Shown: positions 52,753 to 62,006, counted from the first letter of the stretch. The stretch: 64,000 nt of DNA from Spirosoma foliorum (GCF_014117325.1 NZ_CP059732.1:2927001-2991000), one strand, 5' to 3'. Notes: a model not told the origin generated them from the letters alone. Numbers and translations: made by a program.

Positions 52753-53030
52753 AATCGGTGTTCAGGTTGAAACTGTCCCCACTGCCTTCTGCACATTTGC
52801 CTACATGGCTCGTGCCAAATATAGACGCAAAAGCACTGACTTATGCAAATACATAAGTTATAGACAGCAAACGAAAGTCTGGAGATCAGTGATATTTATA
52901 TAACAACATGTACTGGCGCATCGTTCGAAATTACTGGACAAAATCCTTATAAATGAGCCAATAAGGCCAATTTTGAGGGTTATTAAAAAAACAGTACGTT
53001 CGTGTGAAAATCCGCTTTGATCTGCATCTT

Positions 53031-53927
53031 ATGGGTATGAATTATTTTTTGACGCTCCTAGTGCTCCTGACAGTTACGGGCTGCCAGTCGAAGCCAGAAT
53101 CAGGACAAGTTGAGACCGAGATCAACCTGACTCCCCGTAGTATGGCTGCGCTCAAGCTGCCTCCTCAAACACAGGCTCAAGACGAATACAGTAAACAGGA
53201 AGAAACAGAGCCAGAACAGCCCACACCGTCGCCAACCATACAGCCAGAGCTATCGACTAGTGTCAGCCGGAAAATAATCCGAAATGCACAGGTACGTATT
53301 CGAGTAAATGATTTTAAGAAATCGGGGCAGGTTATTGAAAAAGTTGTTCAACAGGCCGGTGGCCAGATTGCCAGCTCGAACGAAACAAAAACCGGCAACG
53401 AAATCGAAAATGCTCTCATTATTCGGGTTCCTGCCGCCCGCTTCGACACCTTACTGACGTTGCTTTTAAAAGAGTCGATTTTTACCGATACGAAAACCAT
53501 TACTTCGGAAGATGTAACGCGCCGGTATGTTGATGTTGAAGCCCGGATTCGAAGCAAGAAAGCGGTTGAAGAGACTTATTTGAAATTGTTAAAACAAGCT
53601 CGAAATGTGGGCGATGTGCTCAAGGTAGAGGAACAGCTTGGTCAGATTCGGGAAGAGCGTGAAGTACAGGAAGCGGAACTGCGGCAGCTTAAAGATGAAG
53701 TTGCTCTAAGCACTATCAACCTGTCGTATTATCAGCAAACCGAAGCTGCCCTGAATCCCGAAGAGCCTTTTTATACGCAAATCTGGCACAACTTTACCGA
53801 CGGCTTCCGGCTAGTGGGCGATGTGTTGGTTGGCTTTTTTTACTTCCTGCCTATTGGGATCATTGCAACCGGTGTCATCTGGCTATTCCTACGCTGGCGC
53901 AGTCAACGGCGAAGTGCGGTGAAATAG
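53031..53927 (+). CDS. DUF4349 lipoprotein with coiled coil and C-terminal TM
   Basis: The 298-residue protein has a lipoprotein signal (lipobox VTGC, Cys17 from ATG 53031; a GTG at 53004 or ATG 53037 are alternatives). A Gln/Pro/Glu-rich linker precedes the DUF4349 domain (about 85-255: RKIIRNAQVRIRVNDFKKSG, QQAGGQIASSNETK, VDVEARIRSKKAVEETYLKL). That domain includes a coiled coil (VEEQLGQIREEREVQEAELR). A membrane segment near the end (LPIGIIATGVIWLFL) precedes a basic tail. DUF4349 proteins are envelope proteins without a defined role. The stop overlaps the first bases of a perfect 32-bp hairpin. Confidence 0.85.
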   Translation: MGMNYFLTLLVLLTVTGCQSKPESGQVETEINLTPRSMAALKLPPQTQAQDEYSKQEETEPEQPTPSPTIQPELSTSVSRKIIRNAQVRIRVNDFKKSGQVIEKVVQQAGGQIASSNETKTGNEIENALIIRVPAARFDTLLTLLLKESIFTDTKTITSEDVTRRYVDVEARIRSKKAVEETYLKLLKQARNVGDVLKVEEQLGQIREEREVQEAELRQLKDEVALSTINLSYYQQTEAALNPEEPFYTQIWHNFTDGFRLVGDVLVGFFYFLPIGIIATGVIWLFLRWRSQRRSAVK

Positions 53928-54012
53928 AACGCAGATAGCGCGGATGATTATGATTTTCGCTGATCAAAAATTAAATCTGTGAAAATCATAATCATCCGCG
54001 CTATCTGCGTTC
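53927..54012. repeat. Long intergenic hairpin, family E (perfect copy)
   Basis: Arms 53927-53958 and 53981-54012 are perfect 32-nt reverse complements (GAACGCAGATAGCGCGGATG and onward) with a 22-nt loop. It lies between the convergent DUF4349 and Lrp genes, starting in the TAG stop of the first and ending 7 bp from the last codon of the second. Confidence 0.95.
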
Positions 54013-54019
54013 CATCAAC

Positions 54020-54490
54020 CTATTTCAGTAAATTTAAATCAGGTTGGGCGTATTTGTAGACTTTAAAATAGAGCGTTGTTTTGGTTTGATAAACGCCCTC
54101 AATGGTTGATATTTCATTCACGAATTCCACTAAGTGATTGTTGCTCTGGCACATTACATCGACTTCAAGATCGTAATCGCCTGATGTGCTGGCTAAAAAG
54201 CTAACTTCGGGCTTTCGAGCAATTTCCTGCGCTACAGACTCCTTCAACGTAGCCGGACGAATGTAAATGGCAATATGGGCGTAAGCCCGAAAGCCGACCT
54301 TATCGGGGTCGACCCGCCCCACAATGCTAATTATTCCCTCTTCCAATAAACGATTCAACCGGGTTCGCGCAGTGCCGACGGATACATTCAAGTGCTCGGC
54401 AATTTCGGTAAACGACATTCGGCCATCTTTCTGAAGACACGATAGGATGGCAAAGTCTAGATCATCCAACGTTGTGTGATTCTTCTCCAT
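54020..54490 (-). CDS. Lrp/AsnC-family transcriptional regulator
   Basis: The 156-residue regulator has the N-terminal HTH (LDDLDFAILSCLQKDGRMSF, AEHLNVSVGTARTRLNRLLEEGII) and the C-terminal RAM ligand domain (VGFRAYAHIAIYIRP, VSFLASTSGDYDLEVDVMC). It is divergent from the (methyl)malonate-semialdehyde dehydrogenase gene with 109 bp between starts and is the natural candidate to control the pyrimidine/beta-alanine degradation run; beta-alanine or another amino acid could be its ligand. That link is from position only. Confidence 0.93.
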   Translation of the reverse strand: MEKNHTTLDDLDFAILSCLQKDGRMSFTEIAEHLNVSVGTARTRLNRLLEEGIISIVGRVDPDKVGFRAYAHIAIYIRPATLKESVAQEIARKPEVSFLASTSGDYDLEVDVMCQSNNHLVEFVNEISTIEGVYQTKTTLYFKVYKYAQPDLNLLK

Positions 54491-54567
54491 TCCTGTGATT
54501 TTGTTGGGTTAAAAATAATACAAATAGTTGACTCGTATCTATATAATTTTTAGTTTGCACTTCCTAT

Positions 54568-54586
54568 TTCTGCAAAATATGCAGAA
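54568..54586. promoter_or_regulatory. Candidate regulator site upstream of the semialdehyde dehydrogenase
   Basis: TTCTGCA, five bases, then TGCAGAA form a perfect 7-bp dyad 13 bp upstream of the dehydrogenase ATG (54600), in the 109 bp shared with the divergent Lrp gene. Lrp-type regulators bind such dyads; the pairing is inferred. Confidence 0.45.
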
Positions 54587-54599
54587 TCACAACAAAACC

Positions 54600-56057
54600 A
54601 TGAAGTATTCTCCTATTCAGAACTATATAAACGGGCAGTTTGTCGAACCATCGACGGATCGAACGTTAGCCGTAATCTCCCCCATAGATGGCACCTTACT
54701 GTCGACGGTGCCACTATCGACTACTGCTGATTTAGATACGGCCGTACAGGCCGCCAAAGCTGCTTTTCCTGCCTGGAGTCGAACAACAATTAAAGAGAGG
54801 GTTCAGGTATTTTTCCGATACAAAGCCCTGTTAGAGAAGAATTTAAAGGAGTTGGCTTTATTAGTTCAGGAGGAGAATGGTAAAACCTACGACGAAGCTG
54901 TCGCTGAAATTGAAAAAGGGGCCGAATTAAGTGAGTTCGCCTGCTCATTACCCCAAATTGTGACCGGTGAAATTCTGGAAGTGAGTCGTGGAGTTGAGTG
55001 CCGGACCGAGCATGTACCTTTAGGCGTAGTAGCCAGCATTGTACCCTTCAACTTTCCGAGCATGGTTCCTAACTGGACCATCCCCAACGCGATTGCGCTC
55101 GGCAACTGCATGATTATCAAGCCATCGGAAAAAGTCCCCTTAAGTGTCGGTCGCTTGGCAGAATTATTACAGGAAGCCGGTTTGCCCGCAGGTGTCTTTA
55201 ACATCGTTCAGGGCGACCGGGAGGTTGTTGAAGCGATCTGCGATCATCCAGACATCGAAGCTGTTTCGTTTGTTGGTTCGACCAAGATCGCGAAAGCGGT
55301 CTACAAACGGGCAACCAGTAATTATAAACGCTGTCTGGCGATGGGTGGAGCCAAAAATCACCTTATTGTATTGCCAGACGCTATTCCGGGTATGACGGCA
55401 CAGAACATTACGGCATCGATGGCAGGCTGCGCTGGTCAGCGATGCATGGCGGCTTCGGCGATGGTTGCCGTTGGTCCAGTCGATCATATCATCGAAAAAC
55501 TTTGCGAAGAAGCTCAAAAGATGATTCCTGGCAAGAATTTAGGCGCTGTTATCAATCGAGAATCCAAAGAGCGTATTGAACGCTACATTACCGAAGCTGA
55601 AAGTCAGGGAGCCAAAGTGCTTGTTGATGGCCGAAAACCAACAGTCGAAGGGAAAGAGCAGGGTACCTACGTTGGGGCAACGGTCATTGACTATGTAACG
55701 CCCGATATGGCCATCGCGAAGGAAGAGATTTTTGGGCCAGTCATCAGCATCATGCGCACCAACACCGTCGATGAAGCTCTGGCTATTGAAAACGCAAATC
55801 CATACGGCAATGCAGCCTCAGTCTTTACCCAAAATGGCGGCATGGCGCGCTACGTAATCGACAAAGCCAGCGCGGGCATGGTCGGCGTGAATGTAGGCGT
55901 ACCCGTTCCCCGCGAACCCTTTTCGTTTGGTGGCTGGAACGAAAGCCGCTTTGGCGTGGGTGATATAACGGGCAAAAGCTCCATTGAATTCTGGACTAAA
56001 TTGAAGAAAAGTACCACAAAGTGGAACCCCGAAGCGGGGATAAATTGGATGAGTTAG
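54600..56057 (+). CDS. mmsA: CoA-acylating (methyl)malonate-semialdehyde dehydrogenase
   Basis: This enzyme converts malonate semialdehyde (or methylmalonate semialdehyde) plus CoA and NAD to acetyl-CoA (or propionyl-CoA) and CO2. The 485-residue ALDH-fold protein has the catalytic Cys282 in AGCAGQRCMAAS, the substrate-type motif VPFNFPSMVPNW and FVGSTKIAKAVYKRAT for NAD. The C-terminal PREPFSFGGWNESRFG is diagnostic for the CoA-acylating branch. ATG 54600 (MKYSPIQNYINGQF) is chosen over a longer in-frame start. It would finish pyrimidine-derived beta-alanine breakdown after the transaminase encoded next. Confidence 0.94.
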   Translation: MKYSPIQNYINGQFVEPSTDRTLAVISPIDGTLLSTVPLSTTADLDTAVQAAKAAFPAWSRTTIKERVQVFFRYKALLEKNLKELALLVQEENGKTYDEAVAEIEKGAELSEFACSLPQIVTGEILEVSRGVECRTEHVPLGVVASIVPFNFPSMVPNWTIPNAIALGNCMIIKPSEKVPLSVGRLAELLQEAGLPAGVFNIVQGDREVVEAICDHPDIEAVSFVGSTKIAKAVYKRATSNYKRCLAMGGAKNHLIVLPDAIPGMTAQNITASMAGCAGQRCMAASAMVAVGPVDHIIEKLCEEAQKMIPGKNLGAVINRESKERIERYITEAESQGAKVLVDGRKPTVEGKEQGTYVGATVIDYVTPDMAIAKEEIFGPVISIMRTNTVDEALAIENANPYGNAASVFTQNGGMARYVIDKASAGMVGVNVGVPVPREPFSFGGWNESRFGVGDITGKSSIEFWTKLKKSTTKWNPEAGINWMS

Positions 56058-56063
56058 AAAACA

Positions 56064-56156
56064 GTTTACGGTATTCAGTTTACGGTTTACGATGGGCTGA
56101 CGCATGAGTAACTGACTCACCAGCCTACCATAAACCGTAAACTGAATACCATAAAC
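56064..56156. repeat. Long intergenic hairpin, heptad family A (copy 2)
   Basis: Arms 56064-56100 and 56120-56156 match at 32 of 37; the words are GTTTACG and GTATTCA. The family core GGGCTGACGCATGA is present at 56094-56107. It fills the junction between the dehydrogenase and aminotransferase genes, which are co-directional. Confidence 0.9.
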
Positions 56157-56174
56157 ATCAAACCATAAACTGAC

Positions 56175-57521
56175 ATGCTTGACACAGCAACGCTTTCCGA
56201 AACGCAGGAAGTCCTTCAGGACAGCTTCGATTACACCGTGTTTGCCTGGAGCAAACAGAAAAATATTTCGCCCATTGCGGTGAAATACGCTAAGGGCGTT
56301 TACCTGTATGACTACGATGACAAACGCTATATCGACTTCTCATCGGGTCTGATGAACGTTAACATCGGACATGGTAATCAGCGCATTACCGAAGCTGTTG
56401 TACGGCAAATGCAGGAAGTGAGCTATGTGACACCCTATTGCGTCACTAAGGTTCGGGGCGAGTTGGGCAAGAAACTGGCCGAAATCTGCCCCGGTGATCT
56501 CAATAAAGCGTTCTTTACCTTATGTGGAGCAACCTCGAACGAGGCCGCTATCAAACTAGCTCGTTTGTATACGGGACGGCACAAGATTCTGAGTCGCTAT
56601 CAGTCCTATCATGGGGCTACATACGGCACGTTATCCGTTGGTGGCGACCCGCGTAAACTTCCTGACGATTCGCAGCAGGCCCCCAACTTCGTGCACCTCG
56701 ATATTCCGTACAAGTATCGCTGGAACCACGATGAAGCCAGCATGCTCACGGATTCGGTGGCTCAGTTGGAGCGGATGATTGCCTACGAAGGGCCGGGAAA
56801 TATTGCCGCGATTATGCTGGAAGGTGAATCTGGAACATCAGGTTGCCTGAAATATCCGGTAGGTTATTTAGCCGCTGTCCGCGAAATCTGCGATAAACAT
56901 GGCATTCTGCTGATCATCGACGAAGTTATGAGCGGTTTCGGGCGGACCGGCAAATGGTTTGGCTTTGAGAATCACGGCATTGTGCCCGATATGGTCACGA
57001 TGGCGAAAGGCATTACCAGTGGCTATATTCCGTTCGGATGCCTGATGGTAACCGATAAAATTGCCTCGCGTTATGACGACACCGTTTTGGCAACGGGTAT
57101 GACCTATGCGGCCCACCCCGTTGGTTGCGCAGCCGCCCTGGAAACGCTGAAAGTGTACGAAGATGAAAATCTGATCGAGAATACGGTCGAAATGGGCAAG
57201 TACATGGATGAGCAAGCGGCTCTGATGATGGAAAAACACCCGTGCATTGGCGATTTTAGAAATACAGGTCTGTTGGGTTGTTTTGAGATCGTCAAGAATC
57301 GAACTACGAAAGAACCAATGGCTCCGTTCAACGCCAAACCCGACGAAATGGCTGTAATGGGCAAGGTAGCTGCCAAGATTAAGGAGTTAGGCATGTACAC
57401 CTTTGTGCGCTGGAGTTATGTGTTTGTGGCCCCTCCCCTATGTGTTACAAAAGAGCAAATAGATGAAGGATTGGCCATTATTAGCGAAGCGCTTAAAATT
57501 GCGGACGAGTATGTAGCATAA
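56175..57521 (+). CDS. Class III aminotransferase, probable beta-alanine:pyruvate transaminase
   Basis: The 448-residue PLP enzyme has the class III pattern: CGATSNEAAIKLARLYTG, LLIIDEVMSGFGRTGKWF with Asp249, and the PLP-binding Lys278 in VTMAKGITSGYIPFG, then TYAAHPVGCAAALETL. In this context the substrate is most likely beta-alanine from beta-ureidopropionase, giving malonate semialdehyde for the dehydrogenase encoded upstream. Other omega-amino acids (GABA, taurine) cannot be excluded. It has a normal length for the family. Confidence 0.88.
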   Translation: MLDTATLSETQEVLQDSFDYTVFAWSKQKNISPIAVKYAKGVYLYDYDDKRYIDFSSGLMNVNIGHGNQRITEAVVRQMQEVSYVTPYCVTKVRGELGKKLAEICPGDLNKAFFTLCGATSNEAAIKLARLYTGRHKILSRYQSYHGATYGTLSVGGDPRKLPDDSQQAPNFVHLDIPYKYRWNHDEASMLTDSVAQLERMIAYEGPGNIAAIMLEGESGTSGCLKYPVGYLAAVREICDKHGILLIIDEVMSGFGRTGKWFGFENHGIVPDMVTMAKGITSGYIPFGCLMVTDKIASRYDDTVLATGMTYAAHPVGCAAALETLKVYEDENLIENTVEMGKYMDEQAALMMEKHPCIGDFRNTGLLGCFEIVKNRTTKEPMAPFNAKPDEMAVMGKVAAKIKELGMYTFVRWSYVFVAPPLCVTKEQIDEGLAIISEALKIADEYVA

Positions 57522-57623
57522 AAAAGTGGATTGGGCACGATTTTCGCGGCTTTTTTGGGTAGATACGATAGTCTATCGACATGGTGATCGAACACCACAA
57601 ATCAACCTCTGCTCAACAACCAT

Positions 57624-58679
57624 ATGCGCACATCTAGACGCAAGTTTATTCGGGTACTGTCTTTAGGAACGGCCACGGTTCTGCATCCGGCCATCTCGCT
57701 TGCCCCCATCGGGAAAGCGTATGCCAGGGCAGACTCGGCCAAACGAATTATTCTCGACAGCGATACGGCTACAGACGATGCCCTGGCTATTCTGATGGCC
57801 GTAACGTCGCCAAAATTGAAAGTTGAAGCCATTACCATTACTTGCGGCAACGTTGGGTTCGAACAGCAAACGAAAAATGCGCTGTACACGCTTCAGGTTG
57901 CAGGTAAAAAAGGGCAAATCCCTGTTTATCAGGGCTCTGCTCGGCCGCTGGCTCGGGAAGTTTTTGGCAATGCCACCTATGTACATGGGAGCGATGGCAT
58001 GAGCGATTCGTTTTTCCCCGATCCGGAGCAAAAGCCTGAAAAAGAGCACGCTGTCGATGCGATTATCCGACTGGTCGAGAAATACCCGAATGAGATAACG
58101 ATTGTTGCTATTGGGCCGCTTACCAATATTGCGTTAGCACTTCTGCGGAAGCCATCCATTGCGAAACAGATTAAGGAGCTGTATTTCATGGGTGGATTCT
58201 ACAAGTTTTATGGCAATGTTAATCCATCAGCAACGTATAATGCCTGGGTTGATCCAGAAGCAGCTCGACTAGTTTTTCAGTCGGGTATTCCAATCCGGAC
58301 AGTTGGCTTTGATGTGAGTGTCAAGAGTTCGGTATTTACCGATGAAGATTATGCCAACGTGGAAAAGTTGGGGACTAAACATGCCGACTTTTTCATGAAG
58401 ATCAATCGAATTCGTCGGAAGTATTGCAAAGAGCATCAGAAAATGAACGGCTCCAATCATCCAGATGCCATTACCGTGGCAGCTGTTATCGACCCGAGCA
58501 TCATTTCACAAAGCGTAACCCGCTATGTTGATGTCGAAACGCGGGGCGAATTAACCGTCGGTGCCTTGGCCATTGATGAACTGGGAGTCTGGAAAAAAGC
58601 GCCGAATACAACGATTAGTGTTGAGGCAGATGAAGCCAAGTTCAAGAAAATGGTTTTTGATACCTTGAAATTGAGTTGA
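57624..58679 (+). CDS. Nucleoside hydrolase with Tat-type signal
   Basis: An inosine/uridine-preferring hydrolase that splits nucleosides to base and ribose. The 351-residue protein begins RTSRRKFIRVLSLGTATVLH, a twin-arginine signal, so it is predicted to act in the periplasm. The calcium and active-site Asp are in LDSDTATDDALA (D45, D47, D51, D52); the usual DxDPGxDD spacing is kept but Pro-Gly is replaced by Thr-Ala. Later motifs are AIGPLTNIALAL, FMGGFYK and the C-terminal NHPDAITVAAVIDP. Its bases can be taken in by the NCS1 permease next door. Confidence 0.9.
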   Translation: MRTSRRKFIRVLSLGTATVLHPAISLAPIGKAYARADSAKRIILDSDTATDDALAILMAVTSPKLKVEAITITCGNVGFEQQTKNALYTLQVAGKKGQIPVYQGSARPLAREVFGNATYVHGSDGMSDSFFPDPEQKPEKEHAVDAIIRLVEKYPNEITIVAIGPLTNIALALLRKPSIAKQIKELYFMGGFYKFYGNVNPSATYNAWVDPEAARLVFQSGIPIRTVGFDVSVKSSVFTDEDYANVEKLGTKHADFFMKINRIRRKYCKEHQKMNGSNHPDAITVAAVIDPSIISQSVTRYVDVETRGELTVGALAIDELGVWKKAPNTTISVEADEAKFKKMVFDTLKLS

Positions 58680-58700
58680 TATGTTTGTAGTTTGTGGTAC

Positions 58701-58791
58701 AAGGTTTACGGTATTCGGTTTACAGTGGGCTGACCGCATGTAAGAAAAAGCTGACGCGCCAGCCTACCGTAAACCGAATACTGTAAACCTT
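58701..58791. repeat. Long intergenic hairpin, heptad family A (copy 3)
   Basis: Arms 58701-58731 and 58761-58791 match at 28 of 31 with a 29-nt loop that includes CTGACGCGCC. Words are GTTTACG, GTATTCG and GTTTACA. It lies between the nucleoside hydrolase and NCS1 permease genes. Confidence 0.9.
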
Positions 58792-58821
58792 ATACCTCAT
58801 CCCAAAAATCGAATATCACCA

Positions 58822-60324
58822 ATGCAACTAGCCCCAGAAGCAACTGTAGATGAGTCCTCGGCTCTCTACAGCGAAGATTTAGCCCCCATCCCAGCGTCGA
58901 AGCGAACGTGGAATACCTGGAATTATGCAGCCTTATGGATCAGCATGAGCCTGTGCATTCCCACGTATATGATGGCTAGTTCGCTGATTCAGGGCGGAAT
59001 GAATTGGTGGCAGGCTATTTTTACCATTTTTCTGGGGAACACCATCGTGCTGATTCCTATGGTGTTAAACGGGCACGCCGGAGCCAAATACGGTATTCCA
59101 TTTCCGGTTTTAGTTCGGTCCAGTTTCGGCACTAGCGGGGCCAATATTCCAGCCTTATTACGCGCCATTGTGGCCTGTGGCTGGTTTGGGATTCAGACCT
59201 GGATTGGTGGTTTTTCGATCTATCAGATGCTTCGGTTGTGGATTCCGTCGCTAGAGACATTACCACAGGTATTCCCGGCTTCGTTTGGACTGCAAACAGG
59301 ACCAGCCATTTGCTTTTTTCTGTTCTGGCTGTTGAATATGTACGTCGTGTATCTAGGCGTTGAGAGTATCAAGAAACTACTGGTTTTCAAGGCGTTCTTT
59401 TTACCGATAGCCGCTTTGGCGTTGCTCTGGTGGGCGATTTCAGCCGGAAACGGCCTCGGCCCTATTCTGGAACAACCCGCTAAATTTGCTGATTCGGGTG
59501 CTTTCTTTGCGTTCTTCTTTCCAGCCTTAACCGGTATGGTTGGTTTCTGGGCGACCTTATCACTCAACATTCCCGATTTTACGCGCTACGCGACCAGTCA
59601 ACAGGCGCAGGTACGCGGGCAAGTTATTGGCCTCCCTCCTGCCATGACGCTCTTCTCGTTTATTGGCGTTGTCGTTACCTCGGCTACCACGATTATCTAC
59701 GGCACCACCATTTGGGACCCGCTCGTACTAGCCGGACGATTCGATAGCAAAATCCTGGTTAGTGTTGCCATGATTGCAGTGGCGATTTCAACGCTGGCCA
59801 CTAATATTGCTGCTAACATTGTCAGCCCAGCCAATGATTTCGCCAATCTGGCTCCCTCGAAAATCGATTTCCGGAAAGGTGGCTATATCACAGGGATCAT
59901 CGGCATCCTGATTTTCCCCTGGAAGCTAATCGCCGACCCAACGGGTTTCATTTTCACCTGGTTGGTTGGCTATTCCAGTCTACTAGGCCCAGTCGGTGGC
60001 ATTATGATAGCCGACTATTTCTTCCTTCGTAAACAGAAGCTGGTCCTGGCCGATCTGTACAGTGAAACGGGTATTTATCGTTATAAAAGCGGGTTTAACA
60101 ACGCAGCGATAATCGCCTTACTCGCCGGTATTCTCCCCAACATTCCCGGCTTTCTGACAACTATTCAGGTAATTCCAACAGAAAGCGTTCCTGGCTGGAT
60201 TTCGCAATTGTACAACTATGCCTGGTTTGTTGGCTTTTTTGTCAGTGGGGGCGTTTATTTGGGGTTGATGAAGAGTCAGCATTCAGTTTCAAGCATTCAG
60301 CAACCTATAGCTAAAGTAAATTAA
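58822..60324 (+). CDS. NCS1-family nucleobase:cation symporter
   Basis: The 500-residue inner-membrane transporter belongs to the Mhp1-like NCS1 family (uracil, allantoin, hydantoin, cytosine). It starts with a cytoplasmic tail, and the first membrane segment NYAALWISMSLCIPTYMMASS has the family motif; LIPMVLNGHAGAKYGIPFPVLVRSSFG and ACGWFGIQTWIGG are conserved, as is NIAANIVSPANDFANLAP. About 12 membrane segments are visible. Placed between a nucleoside hydrolase and dihydropyrimidinase, it most likely imports uracil or thymine; allantoin is an alternative since the urate cluster is near. Confidence 0.92.
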   Translation: MQLAPEATVDESSALYSEDLAPIPASKRTWNTWNYAALWISMSLCIPTYMMASSLIQGGMNWWQAIFTIFLGNTIVLIPMVLNGHAGAKYGIPFPVLVRSSFGTSGANIPALLRAIVACGWFGIQTWIGGFSIYQMLRLWIPSLETLPQVFPASFGLQTGPAICFFLFWLLNMYVVYLGVESIKKLLVFKAFFLPIAALALLWWAISAGNGLGPILEQPAKFADSGAFFAFFFPALTGMVGFWATLSLNIPDFTRYATSQQAQVRGQVIGLPPAMTLFSFIGVVVTSATTIIYGTTIWDPLVLAGRFDSKILVSVAMIAVAISTLATNIAANIVSPANDFANLAPSKIDFRKGGYITGIIGILIFPWKLIADPTGFIFTWLVGYSSLLGPVGGIMIADYFFLRKQKLVLADLYSETGIYRYKSGFNNAAIIALLAGILPNIPGFLTTIQVIPTESVPGWISQLYNYAWFVGFFVSGGVYLGLMKSQHSVSSIQQPIAKVN

Positions 60325-60375
60325 TCGGAATTAAAGCCCGGATTGGGTCTACTAATTAAACGTGATTTATTTTTC

Positions 60376-60451
60376 CAATCTCACCGGGTTAAAACCCGGC
60401 GCAAAAACATAGAATGGATGAACTGCACCGGGTTTTAACCCGGTGAGATTG
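60376..60451. repeat. Long intergenic hairpin, family G
   Basis: Arms 60376-60399 and 60428-60451 are perfect 24-nt reverse complements with a 28-nt loop. The arms are themselves palindromic at their inner end (CCGGGTTAAAACCCGG), so several alternative folds are possible. It fills most of the junction between the permease and dihydropyrimidinase genes. Confidence 0.93.
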
Positions 60452-60519
60452 AACAGTTTGGCACTCCGTTGAAGAGTTCGTTAAAAAATCGATGGACCCC
60501 CATAAATGACGAGTTAATT

Positions 60520-61902
60520 ATGTCTATACTAATTAAAAACGGTCGAATCATAACAGCGGCCGACGATTACGTTGCTGATATTTTCATAGAAGGTGAAACC
60601 ATAAGCGCTATCGGAAAGAACCTGCCTGTTCAGGCCGATACGGTTATCGACGCTACGGGGAAACTGGTATTTCCGGGTGGTATCGACCCACACGTGCACT
60701 TAGCCATGCCGTTTATGGGTACGTTTTCGAGCGATACGCACGAAACGGGCACCCGCGCGGCCTTGTTTGGTGGGACAACGACCGTCATTGATTTCGTCCT
60801 CCAAAAACAGGGGCATTCGTTGAAAGAAGCGCTGGACGACTGGAACTCCCGCGCCCAAGGAACCACCGTTGGCGACTACAGTTTCCACATGGCCGTGACG
60901 GATTTCAACGAAAATACGAAAGCGGAAATCCAGGAGATGGTTGAGAACGAAGGCATTACCTCGTTCAAAACCTTTATGGCTTACAAAGGCGCGTTAATGA
61001 TAAACGACAGCCAGATGGTCGGCTTGATGCAGGAAGTGAAGAAACAGGGTGGTATGGTAACAGTTCATGCAACCAACGGTGATATGATCGATTACCTGAT
61101 CGCTAAGCACCGGACGGAAGGTAACTTGTCTCCGCTTTACCATTATCTTTCTCAGCCTGAGGTCACTGAGGCTGAAGCTAGTGGTCGTTTCTCCGACATG
61201 GCCGACTATACGGGTTGTCCCGGCTATATCGTTCACATGACTTGCGAAGGTGCCTTGAATGCCGTACGCAATGCAACCCGACGCAATCAGAAGGTATTCG
61301 TTGAAACCTGTATTCAATACCTGGTTCTTGATGCCTCTCTGTACGAACAAAATTTTGAGGGAGCGAAGTGGGTCATGAGTCCGCCATTGCGGGAGAAAAA
61401 AGACCAGCAATCCCTATGGGCGGGCATTAATCAGGGATTAGTGCAGGTGGTCGCAACGGATCACTGTCCGTTCATGTGGGAGCAAAAGCTGATGGGGAAA
61501 GATGATTTCTCGAAAATTCCTAACGGACACCCGGCCATCGAAAACCGGATGGAATTGCTGTATAGTGAAGGGGTTCACAAAGGCAACATCACGCTGAACA
61601 AATACGTCGAAGTCGCCTGTACGAATCCGGCTAAAATTTTCGGCATGTTTCCCCGCAAAGGAACGATTGCCATAGGTAGCGATGCCGACATCGTCATTTT
61701 CGATCCTACCGAAACACACACGATTTCAGCCCAAACTCACCACATGAACGTCGATTATTCAGGCTACGAAGGTTGGGAGTTAACCGGTAAAGTTAAAACG
61801 GTTCTATTACGTGGTCAGGTAGCCATCAATGATAATAAATGCTTGGTCGACAAGGGCTACGGCCAGTTTATTAAGCGAAATAAGGTAAGCGGGAAGATAT
61901 AA
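60520..61902 (+). CDS. hydA: Dihydropyrimidinase
   Basis: Hydrolyses dihydrouracil or dihydrothymine to N-carbamoyl-beta-alanine (or its methyl analogue). The 460-residue amidohydrolase-fold protein has the metal site GGIDPHVHLAMPF (His58, His60), the carboxylated Lys156 in SFKTFMAYKGALM, VTVHATNGD, YIVHMTCEGALNAV and the final metal Asp in VVATDHCPF. ATG 60520 (MSILIKNGRIITAAD) is chosen over an upstream in-frame start at 60469. It is the second step of the reductive pathway between PreT(A) and beta-ureidopropionase. Confidence 0.95.
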   Translation: MSILIKNGRIITAADDYVADIFIEGETISAIGKNLPVQADTVIDATGKLVFPGGIDPHVHLAMPFMGTFSSDTHETGTRAALFGGTTTVIDFVLQKQGHSLKEALDDWNSRAQGTTVGDYSFHMAVTDFNENTKAEIQEMVENEGITSFKTFMAYKGALMINDSQMVGLMQEVKKQGGMVTVHATNGDMIDYLIAKHRTEGNLSPLYHYLSQPEVTEAEASGRFSDMADYTGCPGYIVHMTCEGALNAVRNATRRNQKVFVETCIQYLVLDASLYEQNFEGAKWVMSPPLREKKDQQSLWAGINQGLVQVVATDHCPFMWEQKLMGKDDFSKIPNGHPAIENRMELLYSEGVHKGNITLNKYVEVACTNPAKIFGMFPRKGTIAIGSDADIVIFDPTETHTISAQTHHMNVDYSGYEGWELTGKVKTVLLRGQVAINDNKCLVDKGYGQFIKRNKVSGKI

Positions 61903-61914
61903 AATTGGTTTATA

Positions 61915-61993
61915 GTTTACGGTTTATGGTTTACAGGTGGTTGGCGCATGAACGGCCGACCCGTCAGCCAACCGTAAACCATAAACCGTAAAC
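61915..61993. repeat. Long intergenic hairpin, heptad family A (copy 4)
   Basis: The innermost paired words give perfect 20-nt arms at 61915-61934 and 61974-61993 (GTTTAC, then GTTTATG words), and the outer flanks pair partly. The central core is GTTGGCGCATGAACGG / GTCAGCCAACC, the family A form. It lies between the dihydropyrimidinase and beta-ureidopropionase genes. Confidence 0.9.
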
Positions 61994-62006
61994 CAAAAAC
62001 TAAATT

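Noticed and set aside
53004..53030. GTG start for the DUF4349 lipoprotein
   Set aside because: The ATG at 53031 gives a normal short lipoprotein signal; the GTG would put nine extra residues before it.
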